Shown: in pieces, positions 34,384 to 44,116 of the stretch | How the letters are laid out: the number at the start of each line of letters is the position of its first letter | Numbering within the stretch: position 1 is the first letter of the stretch | Source: Pseudonocardia asaccharolytica DSM 44247 = NBRC 16224 | GTDB lineage: Bacteria; Actinomycetota; Actinomycetes; Mycobacteriales; Pseudonocardiaceae | Direction: 5' to 3' | Assembly (NCBI RefSeq): GCF_000423625.1 | Contig: NZ_AUII01000019.1 | Span: forward strand, 26,227 to 90,226 | Length of the DNA stretch: 64,000 nucleotides | Position numbers and translations under genes: made by a program | The notes under the pieces: model-generated | Told to the model about the DNA's origin: nothing | The model's input: the letters and a program-made list of their open reading frames with translations, nothing else | Database searches by the model: none

Positions 34384-36516
34384 ATGGCCGAGCAAACGCG
34401 TCGAGCTCCGACGACCACACGGTCGGCGGGCCCGGCCCGCGCCGGGCGGGAGCGGCTCGCCGTCCTGCTGCGCCGCCTCCCGTTCACCACGGTCGTGGTC
34501 GCGCTGATGCTCGCCGCCGGGATCGGCACCGGCTCGCTCTGGCATCCGGTGACCGACCGGCCCTGGTACCCGCTGGCCGGATACGGAATCCCGGCACTGG
34601 CCGACGGGTATCTCTGGACCCCCGTCACCGCGGCGTTCTTCGCCCTGACCCCCCTGTACTACCTGCCGATGGCCGGCGGTTTCGCGGTGCTCGTCGGGTT
34701 CGCCGAGTGCCGGCTGGGCACCCGGCGCGCCGCGCTGGTGACGATCGGCGGCCAGCTCGTCGGGCTCGTCGGGGCCACCCTGCTGTTGCTGGCCCTCCGG
34801 GGCACCGGCTGGGCGTGGGCGGTCCTGCTCGCCGGGCAGCTCGACGTCGGGTTCTCCGCCGGCGCGCTGGCCGCGGTGGCCGCCACCTCCGCCGTGCTGC
34901 GATCGCCGTGGCGGCTGCGGCTACGCCTGGCGCTGGGCATCTACCTGCTGGTCTCGATCCTCTACGTCGGCTCACTGGCCGATCTCGAGCACCTGATCGC
35001 CGGGGTCGCGGGGCTGCTCGCGGGCGGGACGCTGACCCGCAACCTGGGGCCGCCGCCGGGCGGGCGCGCCAGCCGCCGGGAGTGGCGGCTGCTCGCCGTC
35101 GCCGGCGTTGCCGTCATCGCCGTGGGCACCGTGGTCGTGTGGCTGGTGCCGAGCGAGGGGCCGCTCGGGGCCACCGCGGGCGCCGACGGGTCGTTGCTCG
35201 ACGTGCTGATCACGCTCATCCTGGCCGCCCTGCTGGTCAACGGGCTGCGCCGGGGGCGACGCGCGGCGTGGTGGTGGGGGGTCGTGATCGCCGGGCTCAA
35301 CGTGTTGCTCGGGGTCGCTGTCGGCGTGCTGGCCGCGGTCGCCGTCGCCCTCGACCTGCCCTACCAGATCGAGGGTGCCGCGCTGTTCGTGGTGGATCGG
35401 CTGTTCTGGGCGGCGTTGCTGGTCGTGCTGGTGGCGGGCCGGCACGCGTTCCAGACCCCGGGGAGGAGACGGCGGCGCCGCGGCGTCCCGGGCGCGACCG
35501 ATCGGGACACCGCGACGGCGCTGCTGATCGAGCACGGCGGCGGCACCCTGTCCTGGATGGCGACCTGGCCGGACAACGCCTGGTTCCGCACCGCCGACGG
35601 GGACAGCATCGTGGCCTACCAGGCACACGCCGGCGTCGCGATCGGGCTCGGCGACCCGATCGGTCCGTCGGGCTCGCAACCCGGCGCCGTCGCCGAGTTC
35701 GCGCGGATGACGGAGCGCTCGGGGCTGGTGCCATGCCTGTTCTCGGTGACGACCCCCGTGGCGACCGCCGCGTCCGGGCTCGGCTGGCAGCACGTCCAGG
35801 TCGCCGAGGACACCCTGATCGACCTGCCCGACCTGGAGTTCGTCGGCAAACCATGGCAGAACGTGCGCTCGGCGCTCAACCGGGCGGCCAAGGAGGGCGT
35901 CGAGTTCCGGCTCGCCGCCCTCGCCGACGAGCCGTGGTCGCTGGTCGAGCGGGTGCGGGGGCTGGCCGAGGAATGGGTCGGCGACAAGGGGCTGCCCGAG
36001 ATGGGCTTCACCCTCGGCGGTGTGGACGAGGCGCTCGACCCGCGGGTGCGGGTCGCGCTGGCCCAGGACGCCGCCGGCACGCTGCACGGCGTGACCTCGT
36101 GGCTGCCCATCTACGGGCCCGGCGGGCACCCCCGGGGATGGACCCTCGACCTGATGCTGCGGCGCCACGACGGCTTCCGGGCCGTCGTCGAATTCCTCAT
36201 CGCGCGCAGCTGCCAGGCGTTCCGGGCCGACGGCGCGGCGGTCGTCTCCCTGTCGGGGGCGCCACTGGCCCGCTCCGGCGACGCCGGCGAGGCCGCCGGC
36301 GTGCAGCGCGTCCTCGACGGGCTGGGCACGGCGCTCGAACCGCTGTACGGGTTCGGCTCGCTGCACGCGTTCAAGGCGAAGTTCCGCCCGCGCTACGAAC
36401 CGCTGCACCTGACCTACCGCGACGAGGGTGACCTCGCCCGCATCGGGATCGCGCTGACCAGGGCCTACCTCCCCGACACGCCCGTGCGGGAGCTGCTGCG
36501 GCTGACCCGGGCGTAG
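34384..36516 (+). CDS. Membrane protein with rhomboid-like N-terminus and lysyl-phosphatidylglycerol synthase C-domain
   Basis: 710 residues. The N-terminal part (about 30-370) has around ten hydrophobic helices of rhomboid-like character (TPVTAAFFALTPLYYLPMAGG, GFSAGALAAVAA) rather than the MprF flippase domain. The C-terminal part (about 375-700) is the DUF2156/LPG-synthase catalytic GNAT-type domain (DTATALLIEHGGGTLSWMAT, VGLGDPIG-like segment AIGLGDPIG, LRRHDGFRAVVEFLI). Such proteins transfer amino acids from aminoacyl-tRNA to membrane lipids. No lysyl-tRNA synthetase domain is attached. Product specificity is unknown. Confidence 0.8.
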   Translation: MAEQTRRAPTTTRSAGPARAGRERLAVLLRRLPFTTVVVALMLAAGIGTGSLWHPVTDRPWYPLAGYGIPALADGYLWTPVTAAFFALTPLYYLPMAGGFAVLVGFAECRLGTRRAALVTIGGQLVGLVGATLLLLALRGTGWAWAVLLAGQLDVGFSAGALAAVAATSAVLRSPWRLRLRLALGIYLLVSILYVGSLADLEHLIAGVAGLLAGGTLTRNLGPPPGGRASRREWRLLAVAGVAVIAVGTVVVWLVPSEGPLGATAGADGSLLDVLITLILAALLVNGLRRGRRAAWWWGVVIAGLNVLLGVAVGVLAAVAVALDLPYQIEGAALFVVDRLFWAALLVVLVAGRHAFQTPGRRRRRRGVPGATDRDTATALLIEHGGGTLSWMATWPDNAWFRTADGDSIVAYQAHAGVAIGLGDPIGPSGSQPGAVAEFARMTERSGLVPCLFSVTTPVATAASGLGWQHVQVAEDTLIDLPDLEFVGKPWQNVRSALNRAAKEGVEFRLAALADEPWSLVERVRGLAEEWVGDKGLPEMGFTLGGVDEALDPRVRVALAQDAAGTLHGVTSWLPIYGPGGHPRGWTLDLMLRRHDGFRAVVEFLIARSCQAFRADGAAVVSLSGAPLARSGDAGEAAGVQRVLDGLGTALEPLYGFGSLHAFKAKFRPRYEPLHLTYRDEGDLARIGIALTRAYLPDTPVRELLRLTRA

Positions 36517-36521
36517 CCCGG

Positions 36522-37139
36522 CTACCGGGCGTCCGGGCGCCAGACGTCGGTGATCGGCTCGGTGTCGGCGCTGTGCCCCAGCGGCGGCAGGCCGTACATC
36601 GCCTGGATCGTGCGCAGCAGCCGGTAGTGGTCGACCCGTTCGGAGTACTGCCCCGGGGAGACCATCGGCCCGACGCAGAAGGTGACGATCCGGTTGTCAC
36701 CGCTCGTCGACTCCGACTCGTCGAACGTGACGATCAGCAGGCTGTCGTGGTCGCGGGCCCAGCGCACGTATCCGTCGAGGTGCTCGCGGGCCCACGCGTC
36801 GCCGGTCGCGACGTCGCAGTCGTGCATGTCGTGGCACAGGTTCGGGATCAGGAACGAGCTCGTGGGCAGGTCGGCGTACTCGTCGGGCAGGTCCGACAGC
36901 GGCCGGTTGGCCTCGGCCGGGACGTTCGAGAAGTTCACCCACGGGTTGTGTTTGCGGGCGTAGTCACCCTCCACACATCCGGTGTAGCCGACCTCGGGCA
37001 GGTCCTCGGCGTAGCCGGTGAACCTGTGTCCCGCGGCAGCCAGCTGGCTGGCCAGGTTGGGCGCGGAGATCGGGCCGACGCAGCTGTCATCGTCCACCCC
37101 GTGGGTGTCGCCGGAGAACAGCGCAAGGTAGTCGGGCCG
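36522..37139 (-). pseudogene. N-terminally truncated acid phosphatase/phosphoesterase
   Basis: The C-terminal two-thirds of an alkaline-phosphatase-fold phosphoesterase (PF04185 type) is present: PDYLALFSGDTHGVDDDSC, then WVNFSNVP, FLIPNLCHDMHDC, LLIVTFDESES and LRTIQAMYGLPPLG. The start of the family protein, with signal peptide and the metal-binding ENH segment, is missing. The frame reaches back only to a TGA at about 37166, within the end of the upstream GerW-like gene. Translation from an internal ATG could give about 191 residues, but without the N-terminal metal ligands it should be inactive. A 5' deletion fused to the neighbouring gene end explains this. Confidence 0.7.
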
Positions 37140-37164
37140 GCTGCGGGGACATCGCGGGACCGGG

Positions 37165-37563
37165 TCAGCTCAACACGGCGCGCCGGCGGCGGCGCCGGCG
37201 GCTCAGCGCCACCGCGGCCACCACCCCGGCCAGGATCTGGCCGCCCAGCACGATCTTGTTGACGTCGACGGCCGGATGCCAGGCCACCTTGCCGTCCGGC
37301 CCGATGGCGAACGCCCCGACCGGCCGGGCCACCACGCCCGCACCGCTGCTGCCGGCCGGGTTGTTCGCGCCGCGGCGGCCGCCGATGCCGCCGCCCGCGC
37401 GCACCCGCGCGACCGGGACGACGGTGGTGCCGTCCTTCTCGATCGGTGGGCCGAACACCTGGTCGCGACCGAGCCGCTCGGCGACGATGGCGACCACGTC
37501 CGAGGCCGCGCGCTGCTCCGGTGTCTGCTCGGGTGTCTGCTCGCTTGGCGTCGAGGAACTCAT
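37165..37563 (-). CDS. GerW/YtfJ-family sporulation-like protein
   Basis: 132 residues. The core GTTVVPVARVRAGGGIGGRRG and VARPVGAFAIGPDGKVAWHP match the GerW (YtfJ) family, a Gly-rich fold first seen in Bacillus spore proteins and common in non-sporulating actinobacteria, where its role is unknown. The C-terminus has one possible helix (GGQILAGVVAAVALS) followed by a run of Arg. It ends next to the truncated phosphatase. Confidence 0.8.
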   Translation of the reverse strand: MSSSTPSEQTPEQTPEQRAASDVVAIVAERLGRDQVFGPPIEKDGTTVVPVARVRAGGGIGGRRGANNPAGSSGAGVVARPVGAFAIGPDGKVAWHPAVDVNKIVLGGQILAGVVAAVALSRRRRRRRAVLS

Positions 37564-37584
37564 GGTCCCACCCTGCCACGCGGG

Positions 37585-39294
37585 TCAGCCGCAGACCGCC
37601 CCCTCGGCGGCCGACCCGACGAGCTTGGCGTACTTGGCCAGCACGCCGGTGCGGTGCTCCGGTGGCGGCGGCGTCCACTGCGCGCGGCGGCGGGCCAGCT
37701 CGTCGGCGTCGACCTCCAGGTCCAGCCTCCGGGTGGTCATGTCCAGGGTGATCGGGTCGCCGTCGCGGACCAGCGCGATCGGGCCGCCGTCGGTCGCCTC
37801 CGGGGCGAGGTGCCCCACGCACAGGCCCGTCGTCGCGCCGGAGAACCGGCCGTCGGTGACCAGCAGGACGTCCTTGCCCAGCCCGGCACCCTTGATCATC
37901 CCGGTGACCGCCAGCATCTCGCGCATGCCGGGGCCCCCGCGCGGACCCTCGTAGCGGATCACCACGACGTCCCCGGCGATGATCGTGCCGTCGGCGACGG
38001 CGTCGAGCGCGCCCTGCTCCCCGTCGAACACGCGGGCGCGGCCGGAGAACCGGGCCGAGTCGAAGCCCGCGCTCTTGACCACCGCTCCGTCGGGGGCGAG
38101 CGAGCCGCGCAGGATGGTCAGCCCGCCGGTGGGATGGAGGGGGTCCGACATCGCGTGCACGACGACGCCGTCGAGATCCGGCGGGTCGATCGCGGCGAGG
38201 TTCTCCGCGACGGTCGACCCGGTGACGGTGCGGCAGTCCCCGTGCAGCAGTCCCGCGTCCAGCAGCGCCTTCATCACCATCGGCACGCCGCCGACCCTGT
38301 CCACCGACGACATCACGTACCGGCCGAACGGCTTGACGTCGGCCAGATGCGGCACCCGGTCGCTGATCCGGTCGAAATCGTCCAGCGACAGCTCGGTCCC
38401 GGCCTCGTGCGCGATCGCCAGCAGGTGCAGCACCGCGTTGGTCGAACCGCCGAACGCCATCACCACCGCGATGGCGTTCTCGAAGGCCTCCCGGGTGAGG
38501 ATCTGCCGCGCGGTGATCCCCTTGGCCAGCAGGCCGACCACGGCCTCGCCGGACGCGCGGGCGATCCCGTCGCGCCGCCGGTCGACCGCGGGCGGGCTGG
38601 CCGAGCCCGGTAGCGCCATCCCCAGCGCCTCCGCCGCGCTGGCCATCGTGTTGGCGGTGTACATGCCGCCACACGCGCCCTCCCCGGGGCAGATCGCGCG
38701 TTCGAGCTCCTCGACCTCGGCGCGGCTGATCAGGCCCTTCACGCACGCCCCGACGGCCTCGAACGCGTCGCCGATGTTGACCTCGCGGTCGCCGACGTGC
38801 CCGGGCAGGATCGAGCCCGCGTAGACGAACACCGCGGCCAGGTCGAGCCGGGCGGCGGCCATCAGCATGCCGGGCAGGCTCTTGTCGCAGCCGGCCAGCA
38901 GCACCGCGCCGTCGAGCCGCTCGGCCTGCATCACGGTCTCCACCGAGTCGGCGATGACCTCGCGGCTGACCAGCGAGTAGTGCATCCCGACGTGGCCCAT
39001 GGAGATGCCGTCGGACACCGAGATCGTGCCGAACTCCATCGGGTAGCCACCGGCCCGGTGCACGCCCTCCTTGGCGGCGATCCCCAGCCGCTGCAACGAC
39101 AGGTTGCAGGGGGTGATCTCGTTCCAGCTGGAGGCGATCCCGATCTGCGGCTTGTCGAAGTCCTCGTCGCGCATGCCGACGGCCCGCAGCATGCCGCGCG
39201 CCGCGGTGCGTTCGAGACCGTCCGTGACCTCGCGGCTGCGCGGCTTGAGGTCGGGGGACACGCGGTCGGGGGGCTTCGGGTCGTCCTGAGTCAT
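37585..39294 (-). CDS. ilvD: Dihydroxy-acid dehydratase
   Basis: 569 residues, full length. Iron-sulfur cluster Cys residues occur in [19 protein letters not shown] and [14 protein letters not shown], all in their usual places; [14 protein letters not shown] near the C-terminus is also characteristic. It dehydrates dihydroxy-isovalerate and dihydroxy-methylvalerate in branched-chain amino-acid synthesis. It stands alone rather than with other ilv genes. A palindrome lies just upstream of the start, between it and the DEAD-box helicase gene. Confidence 0.95.
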   Translation of the reverse strand: MTQDDPKPPDRVSPDLKPRSREVTDGLERTAARGMLRAVGMRDEDFDKPQIGIASSWNEITPCNLSLQRLGIAAKEGVHRAGGYPMEFGTISVSDGISMGHVGMHYSLVSREVIADSVETVMQAERLDGAVLLAGCDKSLPGMLMAAARLDLAAVFVYAGSILPGHVGDREVNIGDAFEAVGACVKGLISRAEVEELERAICPGEGACGGMYTANTMASAAEALGMALPGSASPPAVDRRRDGIARASGEAVVGLLAKGITARQILTREAFENAIAVVMAFGGSTNAVLHLLAIAHEAGTELSLDDFDRISDRVPHLADVKPFGRYVMSSVDRVGGVPMVMKALLDAGLLHGDCRTVTGSTVAENLAAIDPPDLDGVVVHAMSDPLHPTGGLTILRGSLAPDGAVVKSAGFDSARFSGRARVFDGEQGALDAVADGTIIAGDVVVIRYEGPRGGPGMREMLAVTGMIKGAGLGKDVLLVTDGRFSGATTGLCVGHLAPEATDGGPIALVRDGDPITLDMTTRRLDLEVDADELARRRAQWTPPPPEHRTGVLAKYAKLVGSAAEGAVCG

Positions 39295-39311
39295 GTCCCA
39301 CAGTCTCCCCG

Positions 39312-39357
39312 CCGGTGAGTGCGTAACAGTGATCTAACAGTGTTACGCACTCACCGG
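39312..39357. terminator. 46-bp imperfect palindrome, copy 2
   Basis: Arms CCGGTGAGTGCGTAACA and TGTTACGCACTCACCGG (17 perfect pairs) enclose a 12-nt centre that is partly mismatched compared with the other copies. It lies 23 bp beyond the stop of the DEAD-box helicase gene and upstream of ilvD on the same strand, fitting a terminator of the helicase transcript. Here the stop codon is outside the arms. Confidence 0.7.
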
Positions 39358-39379
39358 GGGTGCTGAGCTGGGGATTTGG

Positions 39380-41206
39380 CTACCGGCTCGGGCGCCCCGA
39401 GGGGGCGAACCCCCGATCGCGGCGGACGCTCGCCCGCCTGCCCTTGAGCGTGGTTGCCCCGCGCAGCGACCGCAGCACCTCGTCGGCGGCGTGCTCGGGC
39501 ACCTCGACCAGCGCGTGCCGTTCGTGGATCTGAATGGCCCCGATGTCGCGCCCGGACAGCCGCGACTCGTTGGCCAGTGCGCCCACGATGTCCTGCGGGC
39601 GGACCCCGGCCGCGCGTCCCGCCGACACGAACAGCCGGGTGGTACCCGCCCGGGGCGGGCGCGCGCCCTGACCGCGGTCGCCGGGCGCGCGGCGCCCCCC
39701 GCCGCGACTCGAGCCACGACCCTCGCGCGGCGCCGACACCACGGGGATCTCCGTCTCGTCCTCCGCCGCACCGGAGACGTCCTGAGCCATCCGAACCGCC
39801 GCCGCCGCCACCGTGACCGGATCGAACTCCGCCGCGAGCGACGCGATCACCGCGCGCAGGGCGCCGGTCTCGGCCGACGCATCGTCCTGCTGCGCGACCA
39901 GCTTCTCGCGAAGCGCCTCGCTGGTCCGCTCCAGCCGGGCGGCACGCAGGTCCGCCACCGTCGGCACCGGGGCGATCGGCACCGGAGTCCCGGTCAGCCG
40001 CTCGATATTGCGCAGGCTGCGCACCGACGACGGGGCAGCCAGGGTGATCGCGACGCCTTCGCGTCCGGCCCTGCCGACCCGGCCGATGCGGTGCACATAG
40101 GCCTCGGGCGACTTCGGCACGTCGTGGTTGACCACATGGGACAGCTGCTCGATGTCGAGGCCGCGGGCCGCGACGTCGGTGGCGACGAGCAGGTCGGTGC
40201 GGCCGTTGCGCAGCCGGTCGACCACGCGCGAGCGGTGCTCCTGGTCCATGCCCCCGTGCAGCGCCTCGGCCCGCAGCCCGCGCCCGGTCAGCGCCTCGGT
40301 GACCGCGTCGACGTCAGCGCGGGTCCGGCAGAACACGATCGCCGCCGTGGGCCGCTCGAGCTCCAGGATCCGGCCCAGCGCCGCGGTGGTGTGGGTCCGC
40401 GGGACCAGGTAGGCGGTCTGCCGCACCCGCGGCGCCTGGCCCGCGGGGACGACCTCGCGCTCGATGCGCACGGTCACCGGCTCGCGCAGGTAGGTCCGCG
40501 CGAGCGTCTCGATCCGCCGCGGCATCGTGGCCGAGAACAGCACGCCCTGCCGGGTGTCCGGAATCGCCGCCAGGATCGTCTCGATGTCCTCGAGGAAGCC
40601 CATGTCGAGCATCTCGTCGGCCTCGTCGAGCACGACGACCCGGAGCTCCTCGAGGTTCAGCGCACCCCGGTTGAGCAGGTCGATCGCCCGGCCGGGGGTC
40701 GCGACGACGACGTCGACGCCGCGCCGCAGCGCGCCCAGCTGCGGCCCGAACGGGGCGCCGCCGTACACGGCGAGCACCCGCGCGCCGACGTGCTCGCCGT
40801 AGCGGGAGATCGCCTCGGTGACCTGCATGGCCAGCTCCCGGGTGGGGGCCAGCACCAGGCCGAACGGCGCGGTGCCCCCGCCGGGGCGCTCCTCGGCGAG
40901 GCGCTGCAGCATCGGCAGCGCGAACGCCGCGGTCTTGCCGGTACCGGTCGCGGCCTGACCGATCAGGTCACGGCCCTCGGTCAGCGGGGTGATCGCCTCG
41001 GCCTGGATGGGGCTCGGGTGCTCGTAACCCAGCTCGTCGAGCACCCGCCGCAGCTCGGGGGCCAGCCGCAGGTCGGCGAAGGTGGGACCGTCGGGGCGGT
41101 CAGTGGTCTCGGTGTCGGTGTCGGCGTCGGTCAGCTCATCGTCGTTCAGGTCGAGGTCGTTGAGGTCGAACTCGTCGGTCTCGGGCAGGTCCAGCAGTGT
41201 GCTCAC
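39380..41206 (-). CDS. deaD: DEAD-box ATP-dependent RNA helicase with DbpA-type RNA-binding domain
   Basis: 608 residues from the GTG at 41206 (GAGGA 8 nt upstream). Motifs: Q motif near FADLRLAPELRRVLDELGY, ATGTGKTAAFALP, APTRELAMQV, DEADEMLDMGF, FSATMPRRI, and HRIGRVGRAGREG in lobe 2. The C-terminus has an Arg/Gly linker then a DbpA RNA-binding domain (RLFVSAGRAAGVRPQDIVGAL). It unwinds structured RNA, with roles in ribosome assembly and cold adaptation. The N-terminal 35 residues are very acidic. Gene name by architecture only. Confidence 0.92.
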   Translation of the reverse strand: MSTLLDLPETDEFDLNDLDLNDDELTDADTDTETTDRPDGPTFADLRLAPELRRVLDELGYEHPSPIQAEAITPLTEGRDLIGQAATGTGKTAAFALPMLQRLAEERPGGGTAPFGLVLAPTRELAMQVTEAISRYGEHVGARVLAVYGGAPFGPQLGALRRGVDVVVATPGRAIDLLNRGALNLEELRVVVLDEADEMLDMGFLEDIETILAAIPDTRQGVLFSATMPRRIETLARTYLREPVTVRIEREVVPAGQAPRVRQTAYLVPRTHTTAALGRILELERPTAAIVFCRTRADVDAVTEALTGRGLRAEALHGGMDQEHRSRVVDRLRNGRTDLLVATDVAARGLDIEQLSHVVNHDVPKSPEAYVHRIGRVGRAGREGVAITLAAPSSVRSLRNIERLTGTPVPIAPVPTVADLRAARLERTSEALREKLVAQQDDASAETGALRAVIASLAAEFDPVTVAAAAVRMAQDVSGAAEDETEIPVVSAPREGRGSSRGGGRRAPGDRGQGARPPRAGTTRLFVSAGRAAGVRPQDIVGALANESRLSGRDIGAIQIHERHALVEVPEHAADEVLRSLRGATTLKGRRASVRRDRGFAPSGRPSR

Positions 41207-41431
41207 ACATGTCCTCGGTCGCAGGGGGGGTGGCCGTCTCGTCGATGAACGGCGCACTCCGGAAACTCATGAAAGCCCGCGGGCCCTGCGGCAGGAAATA
41301 CGTGGACCGATGGGGCTCGTAGCCAGCCTGCGCGGCCAGCCGGTTCACCAGTATCCCATGGGCTGATCACGGGTCGTCGAGGGGTGCAACGCGAGCGGCG
41401 CTCACGGTGTTCCTCATAACCGTTGCGCTGG

Positions 41432-41725
41432 TCAGCGCACCTTCGGCAGGATCTCGTTCGACCAGGTCGTGAAGAAGCCGTCGTGGTCGGGGCCCACCTG
41501 CTGGACGTAGACCTCGTCGACACCGGCGTCGAGGTACTGCCGGACCCGGGTGAGGTGGCGCTCGGAGCCGGCTCCGCAGATGATCGACTCGGCGACCTTT
41601 CTCGGGCGGCACCAGCGACATCGCGTCCATGAAGTCCCGCGGCCTCGGCAGCGTCTGGGCGAGCTGGCCGGGCAGCGCCTCGTTGGCCCACAACCGGTGC
41701 GCGGTGTCGAGCGCGGCCCCGGCCG
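41432..41725 (-). pseudogene. C-terminal remnant of an LLM-class F420-dependent oxidoreductase, frameshifted
   Basis: Reading the minus strand, one frame gives LDTAHRLWANEALPGQLAQ and DAMSLVPPEK, and the next frame continues with IICGAGSERHLTRVRQYLDA, then VDEVYVQQVGPDHDGFF and EILPKVR-stop. Together they are the last 100 or so residues of a G6PD-like (TIGR03557-type) F420-dependent oxidoreductase. The break is at an extra A in the AAA run at about 41598-41600: removing one A restores VPPEKVAESIICG. The first 220 or so residues are absent; the remnant begins right at the end of tex. Confidence 0.75.
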
Positions 41726-41737
41726 CTGCGCTCCGGC

Positions 41738-44116
41738 TCAGCGGCTCCGTCCCCCGGTGTCGAAACCCGCGCGCCGCAGCGCGTCGGCCATCGCGCTGTT
41801 CGCCATGCCGCCACCGGGCTGGCCACCTCGCCCGCCGCCGCGCCGCTCGCCGCCCCTGCGGTCGTTGCGGCCCCGCCGGTCGTCCCGGTTGCCGCCGCCG
41901 CGCTGCTGCTCGCGCCGTGGGCCTTTCGAGGCTCCGAGCTCGTCGTCCAGCCGCAGCGTCAGCGAGATCCGCTTGCGCGCCTCGTCGACCTCCAGCACCT
42001 TGACCCGGACGACATCGCCGGACTTCACGACCTCGCGCGGGTCGGACACGAACTGCCGCGACATCGCCGAGACGTGCACCAACCCGTCCTGATGCACCCC
42101 GACGTCGACGAAGGCACCGAACGCCGCGACGTTGGTGACCACCCCTTCCAGCAGCATCCCCGGCTTGAGGTCGGCGATCTTGTGCACGCCCTCGGCGAAG
42201 ATCGCCGTGCGGAAGGCGGGGCGCGGGTCGCGGCCCGGCTTCTCCAGTTCGGCGAGGATGTCGGTGACGGTCGGCAGCCCGAACTGCTCGTCGACGAACC
42301 GCTCCGGCTTGAGGGACGTGAGCTTCGGCCCGTTGCCGATCAACGAGGTGATGTCCGTCTTCGCGGCGGCGACCATCCGGCGCACCACCGGGTAGGCCTC
42401 CGGATGGACGCCGGAGACGTCGAGCGGCTCGTCGCCGCCGCGGACCCGCAGGAAACCGGCGCACTGCTCGAACGCCTTGGGTCCGAGCCGCGGGACGTCG
42501 GCGAGCGCGGTCCGGGTCCGGAAGGGCCCGTGTGTGTCCCGGTGCGCGACGATGTTCGCCGCAAGTGACTCGCTGATGCCCGAGACCCGGCGCAGCAGCG
42601 GCACGGACGCGCTGTTGAGATCGACACCGACGGCGTTCACGCAGTCCTCCACGACCGCGTCGAGCGAGCGGGACAACGCCGACTCCGGAAGATCGTGCTG
42701 ATACTGTCCCACCCCGATCGACTTCGGGTCGATCTTCACCAGCTCGGCGAGCGGGTCCTGCAGCCGGCGCGCGATCGAAACCGCACCGCGCAGCGACACG
42801 TCCAGGTCCGAGAGCTCGGCCGACGCGTAGGCCGATGCCGAGTACACCGAGGCCCCGGCCTCGCTGACCATCACCTTCGTCAGCTTCAGCCCGGGGTTCC
42901 CGGCGACGAGCTCGCCGGCCAGCTTGTCGGTCTCCCGCGACGCGGTGCCGTTGCCGATGGCGATGAGCTCGACGTCGTGCGCCACCACGAGCCGGGTCAG
43001 CGTCGTCAGCGCGCCGTTCCAGTCGCGGCGCGGCTCGTGCGGGTGGACCGTCTCGGTGGCCACGACCTTTCCGGTCGGGTCGACGACCGCGACCTTGACG
43101 CCGGTACGCAGGCCCGGATCCAGACCCATCGTCGCGCGGGTGCCGGCGGGGGCGGCGAGGAGCAGGTCGCGCAGGTTCGTCGCGAAGACCCGGATCGCGG
43201 CCTCCTCGGCGGCGGCGCGCAACCGGATCCGGATATCGATACCCAGGTGCAGCAGGATCCGGGTCCGCCAGGCCCAGCGGACGACATCGCCGAGCCACGT
43301 GTCGGCCGGCCTGCCCTGGTCGACGATGCCGACGTACTGTGCGATCGCCTGCTCGTACTCCGACGGCGCGCCGGGCTCGCCGGCCACGCCGCCCGGCTCC
43401 AGCGTGACGTCGAGAGCCTCCTCCTTCTCTCCACGGAAGATCGCGAGGATGCGGTGGCTGGGCAGCTTGGTGAACGGTTCGGAGAAGTCGAAGTAGTCGG
43501 CGAACTTCGCCCCGGTCTCCGCCTTCCCCTCGCGGACCTTCGAGACGAGCACGCCCTGCGACCACATCCGCTCGCGCAGCCCGCCGATGAGGTCGGCCTC
43601 CTCGGAGAAGCGCTCGACGAGAATCGCCCGTGCGCCCTCGAGCGCGGCGGCGGCGTCGGCGACGTTCTCGCTGCGGTAGCCCTCGGCCGTCACCACCGGG
43701 TCCAGGGTGGGGTCGGCCAGCAGCGCGTCGGCCAGCGGCTCCAGCCCGTTCTCCCGGGCGATCATCGCTTTGGTCCGCCGCTTGGGCTTGTAGGGCAGAT
43801 AGATGTCCTCGAGCCGGGCCTTGGAGTCGGCGGCGAGGATCTGCGCCTCGAGGGCGTCGTCGAGCTTGCCCTGGCTGCGGATCGACTCCAGCACCGCATC
43901 CCGGCGCTCCTCCAGCTCGCGCAGGTAGCGCAGCCGCTCCTCGAGGGTGCGCAGCTGCGCATCGTCGAGCGCGCCGGTCGCCTCCTTGCGGTACCGGGCG
44001 ATGAACGGAACGGTGGCGCCGCCGTCGAGAAGCTCGACGGCCGTCGCGACCTGGTGCGGGCGCACGCCGAGCTCGTCGGCGATCCGCTGCTGAACTGAGG
44101 CTGACTTATCCGTCAC
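41738..44116 (-). CDS. tex: Tex-family transcription accessory protein
   Basis: 792 residues. Order of parts: Tex N-terminal HTH-like region (IADELGVRPHQVATAVELL, VPFIARYRKE), YqgF-like nuclease fold (TMGLDPGLRTGVKVAVVD), helix-hairpin-helix repeats (ALADVPRLGPKAFEQCAGFL) and a C-terminal S1 RNA-binding domain (GMLLEGVVTNVAAFGAFVDV), then a Gly/Arg-rich tail. It binds nucleic acids and influences transcription. It starts with GTG overlapping the stop of the upstream hydratase gene (GTGA). Confidence 0.93.
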   Translation of the reverse strand: MTDKSASVQQRIADELGVRPHQVATAVELLDGGATVPFIARYRKEATGALDDAQLRTLEERLRYLRELEERRDAVLESIRSQGKLDDALEAQILAADSKARLEDIYLPYKPKRRTKAMIARENGLEPLADALLADPTLDPVVTAEGYRSENVADAAAALEGARAILVERFSEEADLIGGLRERMWSQGVLVSKVREGKAETGAKFADYFDFSEPFTKLPSHRILAIFRGEKEEALDVTLEPGGVAGEPGAPSEYEQAIAQYVGIVDQGRPADTWLGDVVRWAWRTRILLHLGIDIRIRLRAAAEEAAIRVFATNLRDLLLAAPAGTRATMGLDPGLRTGVKVAVVDPTGKVVATETVHPHEPRRDWNGALTTLTRLVVAHDVELIAIGNGTASRETDKLAGELVAGNPGLKLTKVMVSEAGASVYSASAYASAELSDLDVSLRGAVSIARRLQDPLAELVKIDPKSIGVGQYQHDLPESALSRSLDAVVEDCVNAVGVDLNSASVPLLRRVSGISESLAANIVAHRDTHGPFRTRTALADVPRLGPKAFEQCAGFLRVRGGDEPLDVSGVHPEAYPVVRRMVAAAKTDITSLIGNGPKLTSLKPERFVDEQFGLPTVTDILAELEKPGRDPRPAFRTAIFAEGVHKIADLKPGMLLEGVVTNVAAFGAFVDVGVHQDGLVHVSAMSRQFVSDPREVVKSGDVVRVKVLEVDEARKRISLTLRLDDELGASKGPRREQQRGGGNRDDRRGRNDRRGGERRGGGRGGQPGGGMANSAMADALRRAGFDTGGRSR

